Positions 1 through 7,179 of a stretch of 35,681 nucleotides of DNA are shown here, piece by piece. Under the pieces are notes generated by a model. That model was not told the DNA's origin and ran no database searches. It saw only the letters and a program-made list of their open reading frames with translations. Within the stretch, counting starts at the first letter, position 1. The number at the start of each line of letters is the position of its first letter. The DNA comes from Vreelandella hamiltonii (GTDB lineage Bacteria > Pseudomonadota > Gammaproteobacteria > Pseudomonadales > Halomonadaceae), in assembly GCF_014651775.1 (NCBI RefSeq), contig NZ_BMXN01000032.1:1-35681 (forward strand), written 5' to 3'. Both the position numbers and the translations under genes were made by a program.

Positions 1-59
1 ATCATTTCGCTGTGACTGGTTCGGTGACCTGAACCGTGTTGCCTCAGCGAGGAAGGCGT
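1..59 (-). other. Leader of a stable-RNA (probably rrn) transcript, leaving the window
   Basis: Downstream of the minus-strand promoter at 60-87 the transcript begins with a GC-rich discriminator and then a leader with a small hairpin (arms GGTTC/GAACC at 18-22 and 31-35). There is no start codon with a ribosome binding site and no reading frame. This is what a 16S rRNA leader looks like, but the mature RNA lies beyond base 1, so a tRNA operon cannot be excluded. Confidence 0.55.
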
Positions 60-87
60 ATTCTACGCATTCCGTGGTGTTTGTCAA
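60..87 (-). promoter_or_regulatory. Strong sigma70 promoter, probable rrn P2
   Basis: Read on the minus strand there is a perfect -35 TTGACA (82-87), a 16-bp spacer, and -10 TAGAAT (60-65), followed by a GC-rich discriminator (ACGCC). Near-consensus hexamers with a 16-bp spacer and GC discriminator are typical of growth-rate-regulated rRNA promoters. Transcription runs leftward out of the window. Confidence 0.75.
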
Positions 88-156
88 GGGCTGTTTTCAG
101 CGAGTAAAGCAAACGATCAATCTAACCAACAGATGACGCTAACTTCCTGACAAACC

Positions 157-174
157 GAAGGTTTTTCAACCTTC
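157..174 (-). other. GNRA-tetraloop hairpin in the upstream leader
   Basis: On the minus strand, arms GAAGGTT and AACCTTC form a perfect 7-bp stem closed by a GAAA tetraloop. It lies between the two proposed promoters, so it would exist only in transcripts from the upstream one. There is no T-run behind it, so it is not a typical terminator. Confidence 0.45.
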
Positions 175-199
175 TTCACCGCTGGTAACGCTTGGCGTC

Positions 200-238
200 C
201 CCGGCAGCGGATGCGTACTTTACGGATTCGCTGCCGGG
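200..238. repeat. 10-bp perfect inverted repeat around the -10 of the distal promoter
   Basis: Arms CCCGGCAGCG (200-209) and CGCTGCCGGG (229-238) are exact inverted copies separated by 19 nt, and the proposed -10 (217-222) lies in the loop. This could be a protein site or a cruciform-prone element. Function unknown. Confidence 0.5.
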
Positions 239-267
239 TTGGCAAGGGCTTTTGTAAAATAATTTCA
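217..267 (-). promoter_or_regulatory. Probable rrn P1 promoter with AT-rich UP element
   Basis: Minus strand: -35 TTGCCA (240-245), 17-bp spacer, -10 TAAAGT (217-222). Directly upstream of the -35 is an A/T tract (about 249-267, AAATTATTTTACAAAAG) resembling an UP element that contacts the RNA polymerase alpha subunit. About 157 bp separate this from the second promoter, the usual P1/P2 arrangement of rrn operons. The region 88-325 contains no convincing gene. Confidence 0.55.
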
Positions 268-325
268 CAGCCTTGCAGCACTGTATCTATTAGCGCCCTG
301 ACGGCGCAGGCCGCGCTGTCCACAG

Positions 326-1486
326 CTACTCTTGCGGCAGCACCCGCAGAGCATTCGACACCAGCGACTCAGGCCCGAGATCTGCAATGGTACGCGCCCC
401 GGTCAACGTCATGGCAACGCGCATCTCTTTTTCAAATAGCTCGAGCAGGTGGGTCACGCCAGCCTCTCCCGCTGTCGCCAGCGCATAGATGAATGCCCGA
501 CCAATAAGCACTGTATCCGCCCCCATGGCAATCATCCTGACGACATCCAGGCCACTGCGTACCCCAGAGTCTGCCAAAATCGCCAAGTCTCCTTTGACCG
601 CATCCGCGATAGCAGGCAGGGCACGCGCCGTGGACGGCACGCCGTCCAGCTGACGACCGCCATGGTTGGATACCACGATACCGTCTGCGCCAAATCGCAC
701 CGCATCCCGCGCATCCTCCGCATCAAGAATGCCCTTGATGATCATGGGCCCATCCCACTGCTCTCGAATCCACTCAAGATCCTTCCAGGAGATAGAAGGA
801 TCGAAGTTGTTGCCCAGCCAGGCAATGTAATCCTCGAGTTCGGTTGGCTTACCGCGATAGTCGGACACATTCCCCAAGTCATGCGGACGACCATTGACAC
901 CCACGTCCCAGGCCCACAAGGGATGCAACGCCGCTTGCAGAATACGCCGTGTCGGGCCGTGCCTGCCGCTCATGCCGGAGTGAGCATCACGATAACGCGC
1001 TCCGGGCACTGGCATATCCACGGTAAAGACGAGCGTCTTTACGCCAGCCTCCTTGGCGCGATCCAGCACATGCTTCATGAACCCACGGTCTTTCAGGACG
1101 TAGAGCTGAAACCAGATGGGCCGGTCGACCGCTGCCGCCACTTCGGCAATCGGACAAACCGACACAGTCGACAAGGTAAAGGGCACGCCTTTTTTGCTGG
1201 CCGCTCGGGCAGCCTGCACTTCACCCCGCCGCGCATACATACCTGCCAGCCCTACCGGCGCCAGCGCCAGCGGCATGGCAAGCTTTTCACCAAACAGCTC
1301 GGTTTCCAGAGAAAGCGAGGACATGTCCTTCAGCACCCGCTGACGTAGCGCAACATCACGCAGGTCATCCACGTTGCGACGCAGAGTGTGCTCTGCGTAC
1401 GACCCTCCATCCGCATAATGAAAAAGGAAAGGTGGAAGGCGACGCTTGGCAGCCTGGCGATAGTCCGTGGAGGCAGAAATGATCAT
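326..1486 (-). CDS. lldD: L-lactate dehydrogenase (FMN-dependent, quinone-linked)
   Basis: The 386-aa product is closely similar to E. coli LldD (396 aa) along its whole length, starting with the same MIISA N-terminus. It oxidises L-lactate to pyruvate at the inner face of the cytoplasmic membrane and passes electrons via FMN to the quinone pool. Visible family features are Tyr24 in the FHY segment, the [14 protein letters not shown] block (about 154-167), Lys251, and the catalytic segment [10 protein letters not shown] with base His275 and Arg278. The C-terminal tail is about 10 residues shorter than in E. coli. The gene diverges from the lldR homologue across a 320-bp region carrying two LldR-type palindromes, so lactate-responsive control is likely. 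No clear terminator separates it from the stable-RNA promoters further left. Confidence 0.96.
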   Translation of the reverse strand: MIISASTDYRQAAKRRLPPFLFHYADGGSYAEHTLRRNVDDLRDVALRQRVLKDMSSLSLETELFGEKLAMPLALAPVGLAGMYARRGEVQAARAASKKGVPFTLSTVSVCPIAEVAAAVDRPIWFQLYVLKDRGFMKHVLDRAKEAGVKTLVFTVDMPVPGARYRDAHSGMSGRHGPTRRILQAALHPLWAWDVGVNGRPHDLGNVSDYRGKPTELEDYIAWLGNNFDPSISWKDLEWIREQWDGPMIIKGILDAEDARDAVRFGADGIVVSNHGGRQLDGVPSTARALPAIADAVKGDLAILADSGVRSGLDVVRMIAMGADTVLIGRAFIYALATAGEAGVTHLLELFEKEMRVAMTLTGARTIADLGPESLVSNALRVLPQE

Positions 1487-1599
1487 GAAGCACCCTGTGG
1501 AGAAATTGCGCTGTTATTGTTACGTCAGCAAAAAAGCCATGCTTACATGCACTTGCGTACCTACGACTCTTTGGCATGCCAGCACTTTAGCCAGAATAT

Positions 1600-1618
1600 A
1601 AATTGGTTTTACCAATTT
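1600..1618. promoter_or_regulatory. LldR-type operator O1
   Basis: A 19-bp perfect palindrome, arms AAATTGGT (1600-1607) and ACCAATTT (1611-1618) with a 3-bp centre. It fits the FadR-subfamily GntR consensus TGGT-N3-ACCA and closely resembles the E. coli lld operators. It lies about 114 bp upstream of the lldD start. The rest of 1487-1794 is AT-rich and I see no gene in it. Confidence 0.75.
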
Positions 1619-1750
1619 ACAAAAAAACAGAAACAACATTAGAGAGGCCTGTCTATCGTGTCAAACATAAAACATGAATCACGGCCTCAACGCCCACCAT
1701 ACTTTAGTTCAAAGAGCCAATTTCCGACGAGATTGATGTACTACCTACGC

Positions 1751-1779
1751 TTGAGCAGAACACTTAATTTGCTTATTCT
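1751..1779 (+). promoter_or_regulatory. Predicted lldR-dctBD promoter
   Basis: -35 TTGAGC (1751-1756), 17-bp spacer, -10 TATTCT (1774-1779), each four of six to consensus. The second operator starts at the last base of the -10, so bound repressor would block initiation. Confidence 0.45.
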
Positions 1780-1791
1780 TGGTCTTACCAA
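1779..1791. promoter_or_regulatory. LldR-type operator O2
   Basis: TTGGT (1779-1783), CTT, ACCAA (1787-1791) repeats the core of the site at 1600-1618, with centres 176 bp apart. It sits between the predicted -10 and the lldR ribosome binding site. Two operators flanking the control region, as in E. coli lldPRD, suggest autoregulation and possibly looping. Confidence 0.7.
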
Positions 1792-1809
1792 TTATTGGAG
1801 CTACTGTTC

Positions 1810-2580
1810 ATGTCTTACCCGCCGCTCCGCCAGCAGCGCCTTGCCGATGTGATTACCGAACGCCTTGAAGGCATGATTCTGGAAGGAAGCCTGAAACCCG
1901 GGCAGCGCTTGCCCCCTGAAAGAGAACTGGCTGAGCGTTTTGGCGTATCCCGCCCCTCCTTGCGAGAAGCCATTCAGAAATTGGCTGCCCGCGGGTTACT
2001 GAGCAGTCGCCAAGGCGGCGGCACCTTCGTCAACGAGACGCTCAACAGCGGCTATACCGACCCCTTGCTGGAAATGCTTTCCCGCCACAAGGAGTTTCAC
2101 CTGGATCTGCTGGAGTTTCGCGATGCCATGGAGGGCATATCGGCCTACTATGCTGCACTGCGCTCGACACCCGCCGACAAAGCCGTGCTGATACAGCGCT
2201 TCGAGGAGTTGGACGGCGGTTTCGTCGGCGCCGACCCTGCACAGGAAGCCAAGCTGGACGCCGCGTTTCATTTGGCGATTGCCGAAGCAGCGCACAATGT
2301 CCTGCTCTTGCACACCATTCGCGGTATCTTCCATCTCCTGGAGCAGAGTATCGTGGATAATCTGGCGCACCTGTTTGCCAAGCCAGACTCCCGCTCACAG
2401 TTGATGAAGCAGCACCGAGCGCTTCTCAATGCCATCCTGGATGGCCGCGCAGAAGATGCCCGAGCCCGCGCTCATGAACATCTGGTGTATGTGGAAGAGG
2501 GGTTACTCGAAATGGCCCGCGCGGAAACCCGCGCTCAGCGCGCATTACGCCGTGCCCAAGGCACGCGCACCTCCGCATGA
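1810..2580 (+). CDS. lldR: GntR/FadR-family lactate-responsive regulator
   Basis: A 256-aa transcription factor. The N-terminal winged helix-turn-helix (about residues 7-75) has the GntR signature LPPERELAERFGVSRPSLREAIQKL. The C-terminal all-helical FCD domain (about 90-225) normally binds an organic acid ligand and mediates dimerisation. Divergence from lldD and the TGGT-N3-ACCA palindromes in between indicate it is LldR, which responds to lactate. I chose ATG 1810 because GGAG at 1797-1800 is a well-spaced ribosome binding site; a TTG five codons earlier would overlap that site. Its stop codon overlaps the start of the next gene (ATGA at 2577-2580), so it is translationally coupled to a sensor kinase, which is unusual for LldR. 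A paralogue such as PdhR-like regulation is possible but less likely. Confidence 0.85.
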   Translation: MSYPPLRQQRLADVITERLEGMILEGSLKPGQRLPPERELAERFGVSRPSLREAIQKLAARGLLSSRQGGGTFVNETLNSGYTDPLLEMLSRHKEFHLDLLEFRDAMEGISAYYAALRSTPADKAVLIQRFEELDGGFVGADPAQEAKLDAAFHLAIAEAAHNVLLLHTIRGIFHLLEQSIVDNLAHLFAKPDSRSQLMKQHRALLNAILDGRAEDARARAHEHLVYVEEGLLEMARAETRAQRALRRAQGTRTSA

Positions 2581-4484
2581 GCTCATCCGGCCCACGCTGG
2601 CGGCTTGCCTGGCTGCTGATCCTGCCGATGGGGCTTGCGCTCTGCATGTGGCAAGCCGCACAGCTGGCGCGAGAGCAAGCGCTTGGCAATTTGCGTGACG
2701 ACGCTGAAAACGAACTGCGCCTATCGGCAGCCAACTTGACGGGCTACCTGTCCCGTTATGATTACCTGCCCCAAATGCTCTCTACCCGAGAAGGCATCCA
2801 GCGTTTCCTGGCTGCGCACGAAGGTCAGGACCCCATGTCGCTGAACCTGCTGCTGGACCGCTTTCGCTTTACGGCAGGTGTGTCGGACGTTTATCTGCTG
2901 GATCGCGACGCCTACACCATTGCGGCCAGCAACTGGCATCGCCCCAATACTTTCATTGGCCATAACTACGCCTTCCGCAGTTATTACACCGATGCCATTG
3001 CCGGTGGGCAGGGGCGTTTTTACGGTCTGGGTACGCAGTCGCTGGAGCGGGGATACTTCTTTTCTGCCCCCGTATGGCTGGACGATACGTCACCCGACGC
3101 TACACCGGATGGTGTGCTGGTCATCAAAGTGCTGCTCGATGAGGTCGAAGAGAGCTGGGCACAGCAAGATGCGGAGCTGTTTGTCACGGACAGCGACTCG
3201 ATCATTTTCATGGCCAGCCAACCCGAGCTGCGCATGAATGCGCTTTACCCCCTCAACGAAGCGCAGCGCGAAAGCCTTCGCGCAACGCGTCGCTATGCCA
3301 TCGAGCCGCTCGACCCCTCCGGCATCGAGGTAGAGGCCCCCTATGGCCCCGACAGCTACCTTGTCAGCTTTGCCCATGGCCCGCTGCAGGGAGAGCGCTA
3401 CCTCAGCTTGACGAGACCGCTACCGGAATTTGGCTGGCAGATGCATATTCTCAAGCCATTGAACTCGGTGATCAGCGCCCAATGGGTGGCCGCCTTGATG
3501 GCAGGAGGCCTCTATGGCGTCGTTGCACTGGGCGCGGGCATCGGCTGGCAACGTTTACGGCTACGCCGAGAGCGGGAAGCCTTTGCCGAACGTGAACGAC
3601 AGACTCTGGCGCGCGCGCGCGATGAGCTGGAAGCCAGCGTGGAGCGTCGAACACGCGATCTGGTGGCCAGCAATCAACGCCTTTCCGATGAAATCGAAGA
3701 GCGCCGCCGGGCAGAAGCCAATCTTCAGCAAACCCAGAACGAGTTGATACAAGCCGCCAAGCTGGCCGTATTGGGCCAGCTGGCGGCAGGCATCAATCAT
3801 GAGCTCAATCAGCCGCTGGCCGCCATCCGCGCCTATGCTGAAAATGCGCGCCGCTTCATCGAATTGACGCGCATCGAGAAAGCCGATGCCAATTTGGCGC
3901 AAATCGTCGAGCTGACCCAGCGCATGGCCGACATCAGTGCTCAGCTACGGCAATTTTCTCGCAAGAGCAGCGAACGGCACGAAACCATCTCTGTTCAGGC
4001 CTGCATCGAATACGCCCTCCGGCTGTTTCATAGCCGCCTGCGCGATGGCAATATCCAGGTCACGCCGCAGTGGCCGTCCGAGACTCTATGGGTAGAGGGA
4101 GATCTGGTACGCCTGGAACAGGTCATCGTCAACTTGATTGGCAATGCCATTCAGGCAATGAAAGACGCCGCCCAGCCCACACTCACACTGCAGGCCGAGG
4201 CCACGCCCCATCACGTGCATATCCATGTCATCGACAATGGCCCCGGCATCGCCGAACAACATGTCTCGCGAATCTTCGAGCCCTTTTTCACCACCAAGGC
4301 ACCAGGCAGCGGCCTGGGGCTAGGACTTTCCATCTCATCGCGTATCATGGAAGACTTGGGCGGCAAGCTGCAGGCCAGCAACCGAGCCGAGGGAGGCGCG
4401 TGCTTCACGATCTCCTTGCCGCGCACGCGTGTGCCGCCCCCCAGCGAGCTGCAGAGAGTAACGGAGAACAATAACCATGCATGA
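2577..4484 (+). CDS. dctB: DctB-type sensor histidine kinase
   Basis: A 635-aa membrane sensor. A TM helix (about 10-28) and a second (about 302-324) enclose a periplasmic double-Cache-like domain of about 270 residues (features such as RSYYTDA and GYFFSAPV are typical of C4-dicarboxylate sensors). A long coiled coil (about 330-395) leads to the HisKA domain with phospho-acceptor His408 in GINHELNQPL, then a HATPase domain with N-box NLIGNAIQAM, DNGPGIA and a GSGLGLGLS lid. Architecture and length match DctB, which senses external C4-dicarboxylates or related acids and phosphorylates DctD. Start and stop overlap both neighbours (4 and 8 nt), giving a tight lldR-dctB-dctD operon. The actual ligand cannot be read from sequence; being coupled to lldR, lactate or pyruvate is an option. 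Confidence 0.88.
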   Translation: MSSSGPRWRLAWLLILPMGLALCMWQAAQLAREQALGNLRDDAENELRLSAANLTGYLSRYDYLPQMLSTREGIQRFLAAHEGQDPMSLNLLLDRFRFTAGVSDVYLLDRDAYTIAASNWHRPNTFIGHNYAFRSYYTDAIAGGQGRFYGLGTQSLERGYFFSAPVWLDDTSPDATPDGVLVIKVLLDEVEESWAQQDAELFVTDSDSIIFMASQPELRMNALYPLNEAQRESLRATRRYAIEPLDPSGIEVEAPYGPDSYLVSFAHGPLQGERYLSLTRPLPEFGWQMHILKPLNSVISAQWVAALMAGGLYGVVALGAGIGWQRLRLRREREAFAERERQTLARARDELEASVERRTRDLVASNQRLSDEIEERRRAEANLQQTQNELIQAAKLAVLGQLAAGINHELNQPLAAIRAYAENARRFIELTRIEKADANLAQIVELTQRMADISAQLRQFSRKSSERHETISVQACIEYALRLFHSRLRDGNIQVTPQWPSETLWVEGDLVRLEQVIVNLIGNAIQAMKDAAQPTLTLQAEATPHHVHIHVIDNGPGIAEQHVSRIFEPFFTTKAPGSGLGLGLSISSRIMEDLGGKLQASNRAEGGACFTISLPRTRVPPPSELQRVTENNNHA

Positions 4485-5859
4485 ACCGTCGACACTGCCG
4501 GTCATGGTGATCGACGACGAGCCACACCTGCGTATCACCGCGAGCCAGACCCTGGAGCTGGCCGGCTACACCCCCTACTGCTTCGAATCCGCAGAGCAAG
4601 CGTTGGCAGCGTTGCCCGACGACTTTCCAGGCGTCATCGTCAGCGATATCCGCATGCCTGGCATGGATGGCATGGCCCTGTTGCATGAACTACACCATCG
4701 CGATGCCACCCTGCCGATCATTCTGATCACCGGCCATGGCGACATCTCGACGGCGGTAGAAGCGATGCGCGCCGGTGCATGGGATTTTCTGGAAAAGCCT
4801 TTTGCGGGCGATCAACTGCTGGACGTCGTCAGACGCGGCATCGAAAAGCGCCAGCTGAGCCTGGAAAACCTGCGCCTGAAAGCCGAACTCGAAGTCCAGC
4901 ACGCAGCACTCGGGCCTCGCCTGGTCGGCCGCACGCCAATCATTTCGCGCTTGGCAGCCATGATCCAGCGCATCAGCCAGGTAGAGGCCGATGTCTTGCT
5001 GTTTGGCGAAACTGGAACGGGGAAAGATCTGGTGGCTCGTGCGATCCATGAACGCAGTGCCCGCCGCAATAATCCGTTCATGGCCATCAACTGCGGCGCC
5101 GTGCCGGAAAACACCATCGAATCAGAGCTGTTTGGTCACGAGAAAGGCGCTTTCACGGGGGCCGTGGAGCGGCGTATCGGCAAGTTCGAACATGCCAACG
5201 GCGGCACGGTGTTTCTGGACGAGATCGAGTCCATGCCCATGGCGCTGCAGGTCAAACTGCTGCGCGTACTGCAGGAACGCAGCGTCGAACGCCTGGGGGC
5301 CAACGAAGCCGTGCCGCTCGATATTCGCGTCATTGCCGCCACCAAAGTGGATCTCAAGGTGGCCGCCGACGACGGGCTGTTTCGCGAAGACCTCTACTAC
5401 CGCCTCAATGTGGTCACTCTGCCCCTGCCCGCCCTGCGCGAACGGCGAGAAGACATCCCGCTCCTTTTTCAACACTTTGCCGTGGTCGCCGCCAACCGTA
5501 GCGGGCTGGAAGCGCCGACGCTGGACAGCCCGGCCATTGCCGCCCTGCTGGCCCACGACTGGCCAGGCAACGTGCGCGAGCTGCGCAACTTGGCAGAACG
5601 TTACGTTTTGCTGGGTGCGGCTTTCGACTATCGTCTGGACGCCTTGCTGGAGGGCGTCGCCGCAGATACCCATGAACCATCGCTACCGCGCCAGGTAGAA
5701 CTGTTCGAAAAGAGCCTCATCAGCCAGTCACTGGCGCGCCACCATGGCCGCGTAACGGAGGTGTGTCGCCACTTGGGCATCCCGCGCAAGACGTTCTACG
5801 ACAAACTCAAAAAACACGGTTTGAGTGCTGACGATTATCGCCACAGCAGTGATCCCTGA
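4477..5859 (+). CDS. dctD: DctD-type sigma54-dependent response regulator
   Basis: A 460-aa NtrC-family regulator. The receiver domain (about 7-120) has acidic Asp13/Asp14, phospho-acceptor Asp57 in VSDIRMPGMDG and Lys107. The AAA+ domain (about 148-380) has Walker A GETGTGKD (177-184), the sigma54-contacting GAFTGA loop (224-229) and Walker B GGTVFLDEI (242-250). A Fis-type helix-turn-helix lies at the C-terminus (about 415-452, RVTEVCRHLGIPRKTFYDKLKKHG). Phosphorylated by the adjacent kinase, it would activate sigma54 promoters. A good candidate target is the TAXI-TRAP operon at 11.3 kb, which has a -24/-12 promoter and two DctD-like sites. The 3' end overlaps the convergent gene by 25 nt. 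Confidence 0.9.
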   Translation: MHEPSTLPVMVIDDEPHLRITASQTLELAGYTPYCFESAEQALAALPDDFPGVIVSDIRMPGMDGMALLHELHHRDATLPIILITGHGDISTAVEAMRAGAWDFLEKPFAGDQLLDVVRRGIEKRQLSLENLRLKAELEVQHAALGPRLVGRTPIISRLAAMIQRISQVEADVLLFGETGTGKDLVARAIHERSARRNNPFMAINCGAVPENTIESELFGHEKGAFTGAVERRIGKFEHANGGTVFLDEIESMPMALQVKLLRVLQERSVERLGANEAVPLDIRVIAATKVDLKVAADDGLFREDLYYRLNVVTLPLPALRERREDIPLLFQHFAVVAANRSGLEAPTLDSPAIAALLAHDWPGNVRELRNLAERYVLLGAAFDYRLDALLEGVAADTHEPSLPRQVELFEKSLISQSLARHHGRVTEVCRHLGIPRKTFYDKLKKHGLSADDYRHSSDP

Positions 5860-6506
5860 TGCATCAACTCCAGCAGCACTCCCCAGGGCGGCACCCAGGG
5901 TATCAACACCAGCATGGCAATGAGCATCAATAGATTGGAGAGAGGGCGCCGGCTGTCACCCAGCTTGAGCGCCGTACCAAACGAGCGCTTCAGCCGCGCC
6001 CCCTCCAGATCGACACTGAACAGCTCATCCAGCCCCAAGTGGATGATGAAACCTATCAGTACTGCCGCCCCGTGCGACCAGGCCAACCAGGCGGGTTGCT
6101 CCAGCAGATGAAAGCTGAGCGCCGCCGTCGCCAAGGCGCACAGCCCTGCCGCCATCAGCGAATGCCAGATACCTCGGTGAACGGTCAATCTGGAGAAAAG
6201 AATCGCGGCCAGGTAGCGCACTGAGAAATAGATACCGCCACAAGCCACCAGCAGCAGTCCAGGCGTCAACCAAGGCTGCAGCATCAACACCCCCAATACC
6301 AGGGTAGGCACCGACAACAGGTTGAAAATCAGACGGATAGAGCGAGAGCGGTCTGCGTCTATGTCGGGCAGGATGCCGCCGAAGGCAACCAGCGCAATGA
6401 TCAGCAAGGATTGCGACGCGGGCCACCACTGCGCCTGCCAGCCCATATAGGCCATGAGTGTGCCGCCTGCGGCGGCCACCGTGATGTGCGTGCGAAAGTT
6501 GGCCAT
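5835..6506 (-). CDS. ydjM: YdjM-like inner-membrane metal-dependent hydrolase
   Basis: A 223-aa polytopic membrane protein of the YdjM/DUF457 family. Characteristic are an N-terminal MANFRTH segment and then a GGILPDIDADRS motif (about 43-54) with acidic residues placed for metal binding, HRGIWHS (about 110-116), and a later HLGLDELF with His and Asp. The family is described as putative membrane-bound hydrolases; the substrate is unknown. E. coli ydjM belongs to the LexA/SOS regulon, and a LexA-box-like sequence lies 20 bp upstream of this start. The gene is convergent with dctD, its last 25 nt overlapping the dctD 3' end, with no terminator visible between them. No strong ribosome binding site precedes the ATG. 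Confidence 0.8.
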   Translation of the reverse strand: MANFRTHITVAAAGGTLMAYMGWQAQWWPASQSLLIIALVAFGGILPDIDADRSRSIRLIFNLLSVPTLVLGVLMLQPWLTPGLLLVACGGIYFSVRYLAAILFSRLTVHRGIWHSLMAAGLCALATAALSFHLLEQPAWLAWSHGAAVLIGFIIHLGLDELFSVDLEGARLKRSFGTALKLGDSRRPLSNLLMLIAMLVLIPWVPPWGVLLELMHQGSLLWR

Positions 6507-6525
6507 GTCGTGGCACTCTGAAAAA

Positions 6526-6541
6526 CTGGATAAATTACCAG
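6526..6541. promoter_or_regulatory. LexA (SOS)-box-like sequence upstream of ydjM homologue
   Basis: CTG-GATAAATTAC-CAG has the invariant CTG-N10-CAG frame of gammaproteobacterial LexA boxes and 11 of 16 matches to the ideal CTG(TA)5ACAG-type palindrome. It lies between a probable promoter region and the start codon of a gene whose E. coli homologue is LexA-controlled. The rest of 6542-6602 contains an A/T-rich stretch and no gene. Confidence 0.5.
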
Positions 6542-6602
6542 ATTATCGAAGACTACAACACGGCCTGATATAAAAAAAGCTGCCGTTTACCAAAGGTTTA
6601 GG

Positions 6603-7148
6603 CTAACCACTTTGCTGTGCTAGAAACTCGTCCTTCAATTTGACGTAGTTGCCTGCCGTATAGGGGAAAAAGGCCCGCTCTTGCTCTTTCAAAGGCCGCA
6701 ACGGCTTGGCAGGATTGCCCGCATATACATGGCCACTTTCCAGCCGTTTGCCCGGTGTCACCACCGCTCCCGCCGCAATAATCACCTCGTCCTCCACCAC
6801 CGCGCCATCCATGACGATGGCGCCCATGCCCACCAGAATGCGGTTACCCAACGTGCAGCCGTGAAGAATGGCCTTGTGACCGATGGTGACATCGTCACCG
6901 ATTGTCAAAGGAAAGCCCTCCGGGTTGAAATCGCTGGCGTGAGTGATATGCAGCACGCTGCCATCCTGCACGCTGGTGCGCGCCCCGATAGTGATCCTGT
7001 GCATATCGCCACGGATCACGCTCATGGGCCATACCGAGCAGTCGTCGCCCAGAGTGACGTTGCCGATCACGACACTGGCCGGGTCGATATAGACACGCTC
7101 GCCCAACGTAGGGGAGTGTGCGTGAAACGCGCGTAAGGCATTGCTCAT
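6603..7148 (-). CDS. yrdA: Gamma-class carbonic anhydrase-like protein (YrdA family)
   Basis: A 181-aa left-handed beta-helix protein made of hexapeptide repeats (IGNVTL, IGDDVTIG, VEDEVIIAAG and others), which assemble as trimers with a metal at each interface. Ligand histidines are visible in SVLHITH (His67/His70) and GHKAILHGC (His91, His96), the usual spacing of the last two being five. Family members are YrdA/PaaY/CaiE-like; carbonic anhydrase activity is demonstrated for some only. Start at 7148 was chosen because AGGAGA at 7155-7160 is correctly spaced; an in-frame start 45 bp earlier lacks one. It follows the NSS transporter by 31 nt, probably in one operon. Confidence 0.88.
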   Translation of the reverse strand: MSNALRAFHAHSPTLGERVYIDPASVVIGNVTLGDDCSVWPMSVIRGDMHRITIGARTSVQDGSVLHITHASDFNPEGFPLTIGDDVTIGHKAILHGCTLGNRILVGMGAIVMDGAVVEDEVIIAAGAVVTPGKRLESGHVYAGNPAKPLRPLKEQERAFFPYTAGNYVKLKDEFLAQQSG

Positions 7149-7179
7149 GAAGACTCTCCTGTTAGTGACACAAGAACCA

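Noticed and set aside
449..1348. 299-residue frame antisense to lldD
   Set aside because: lldD is certain over the same bases; the antisense product resembles nothing.
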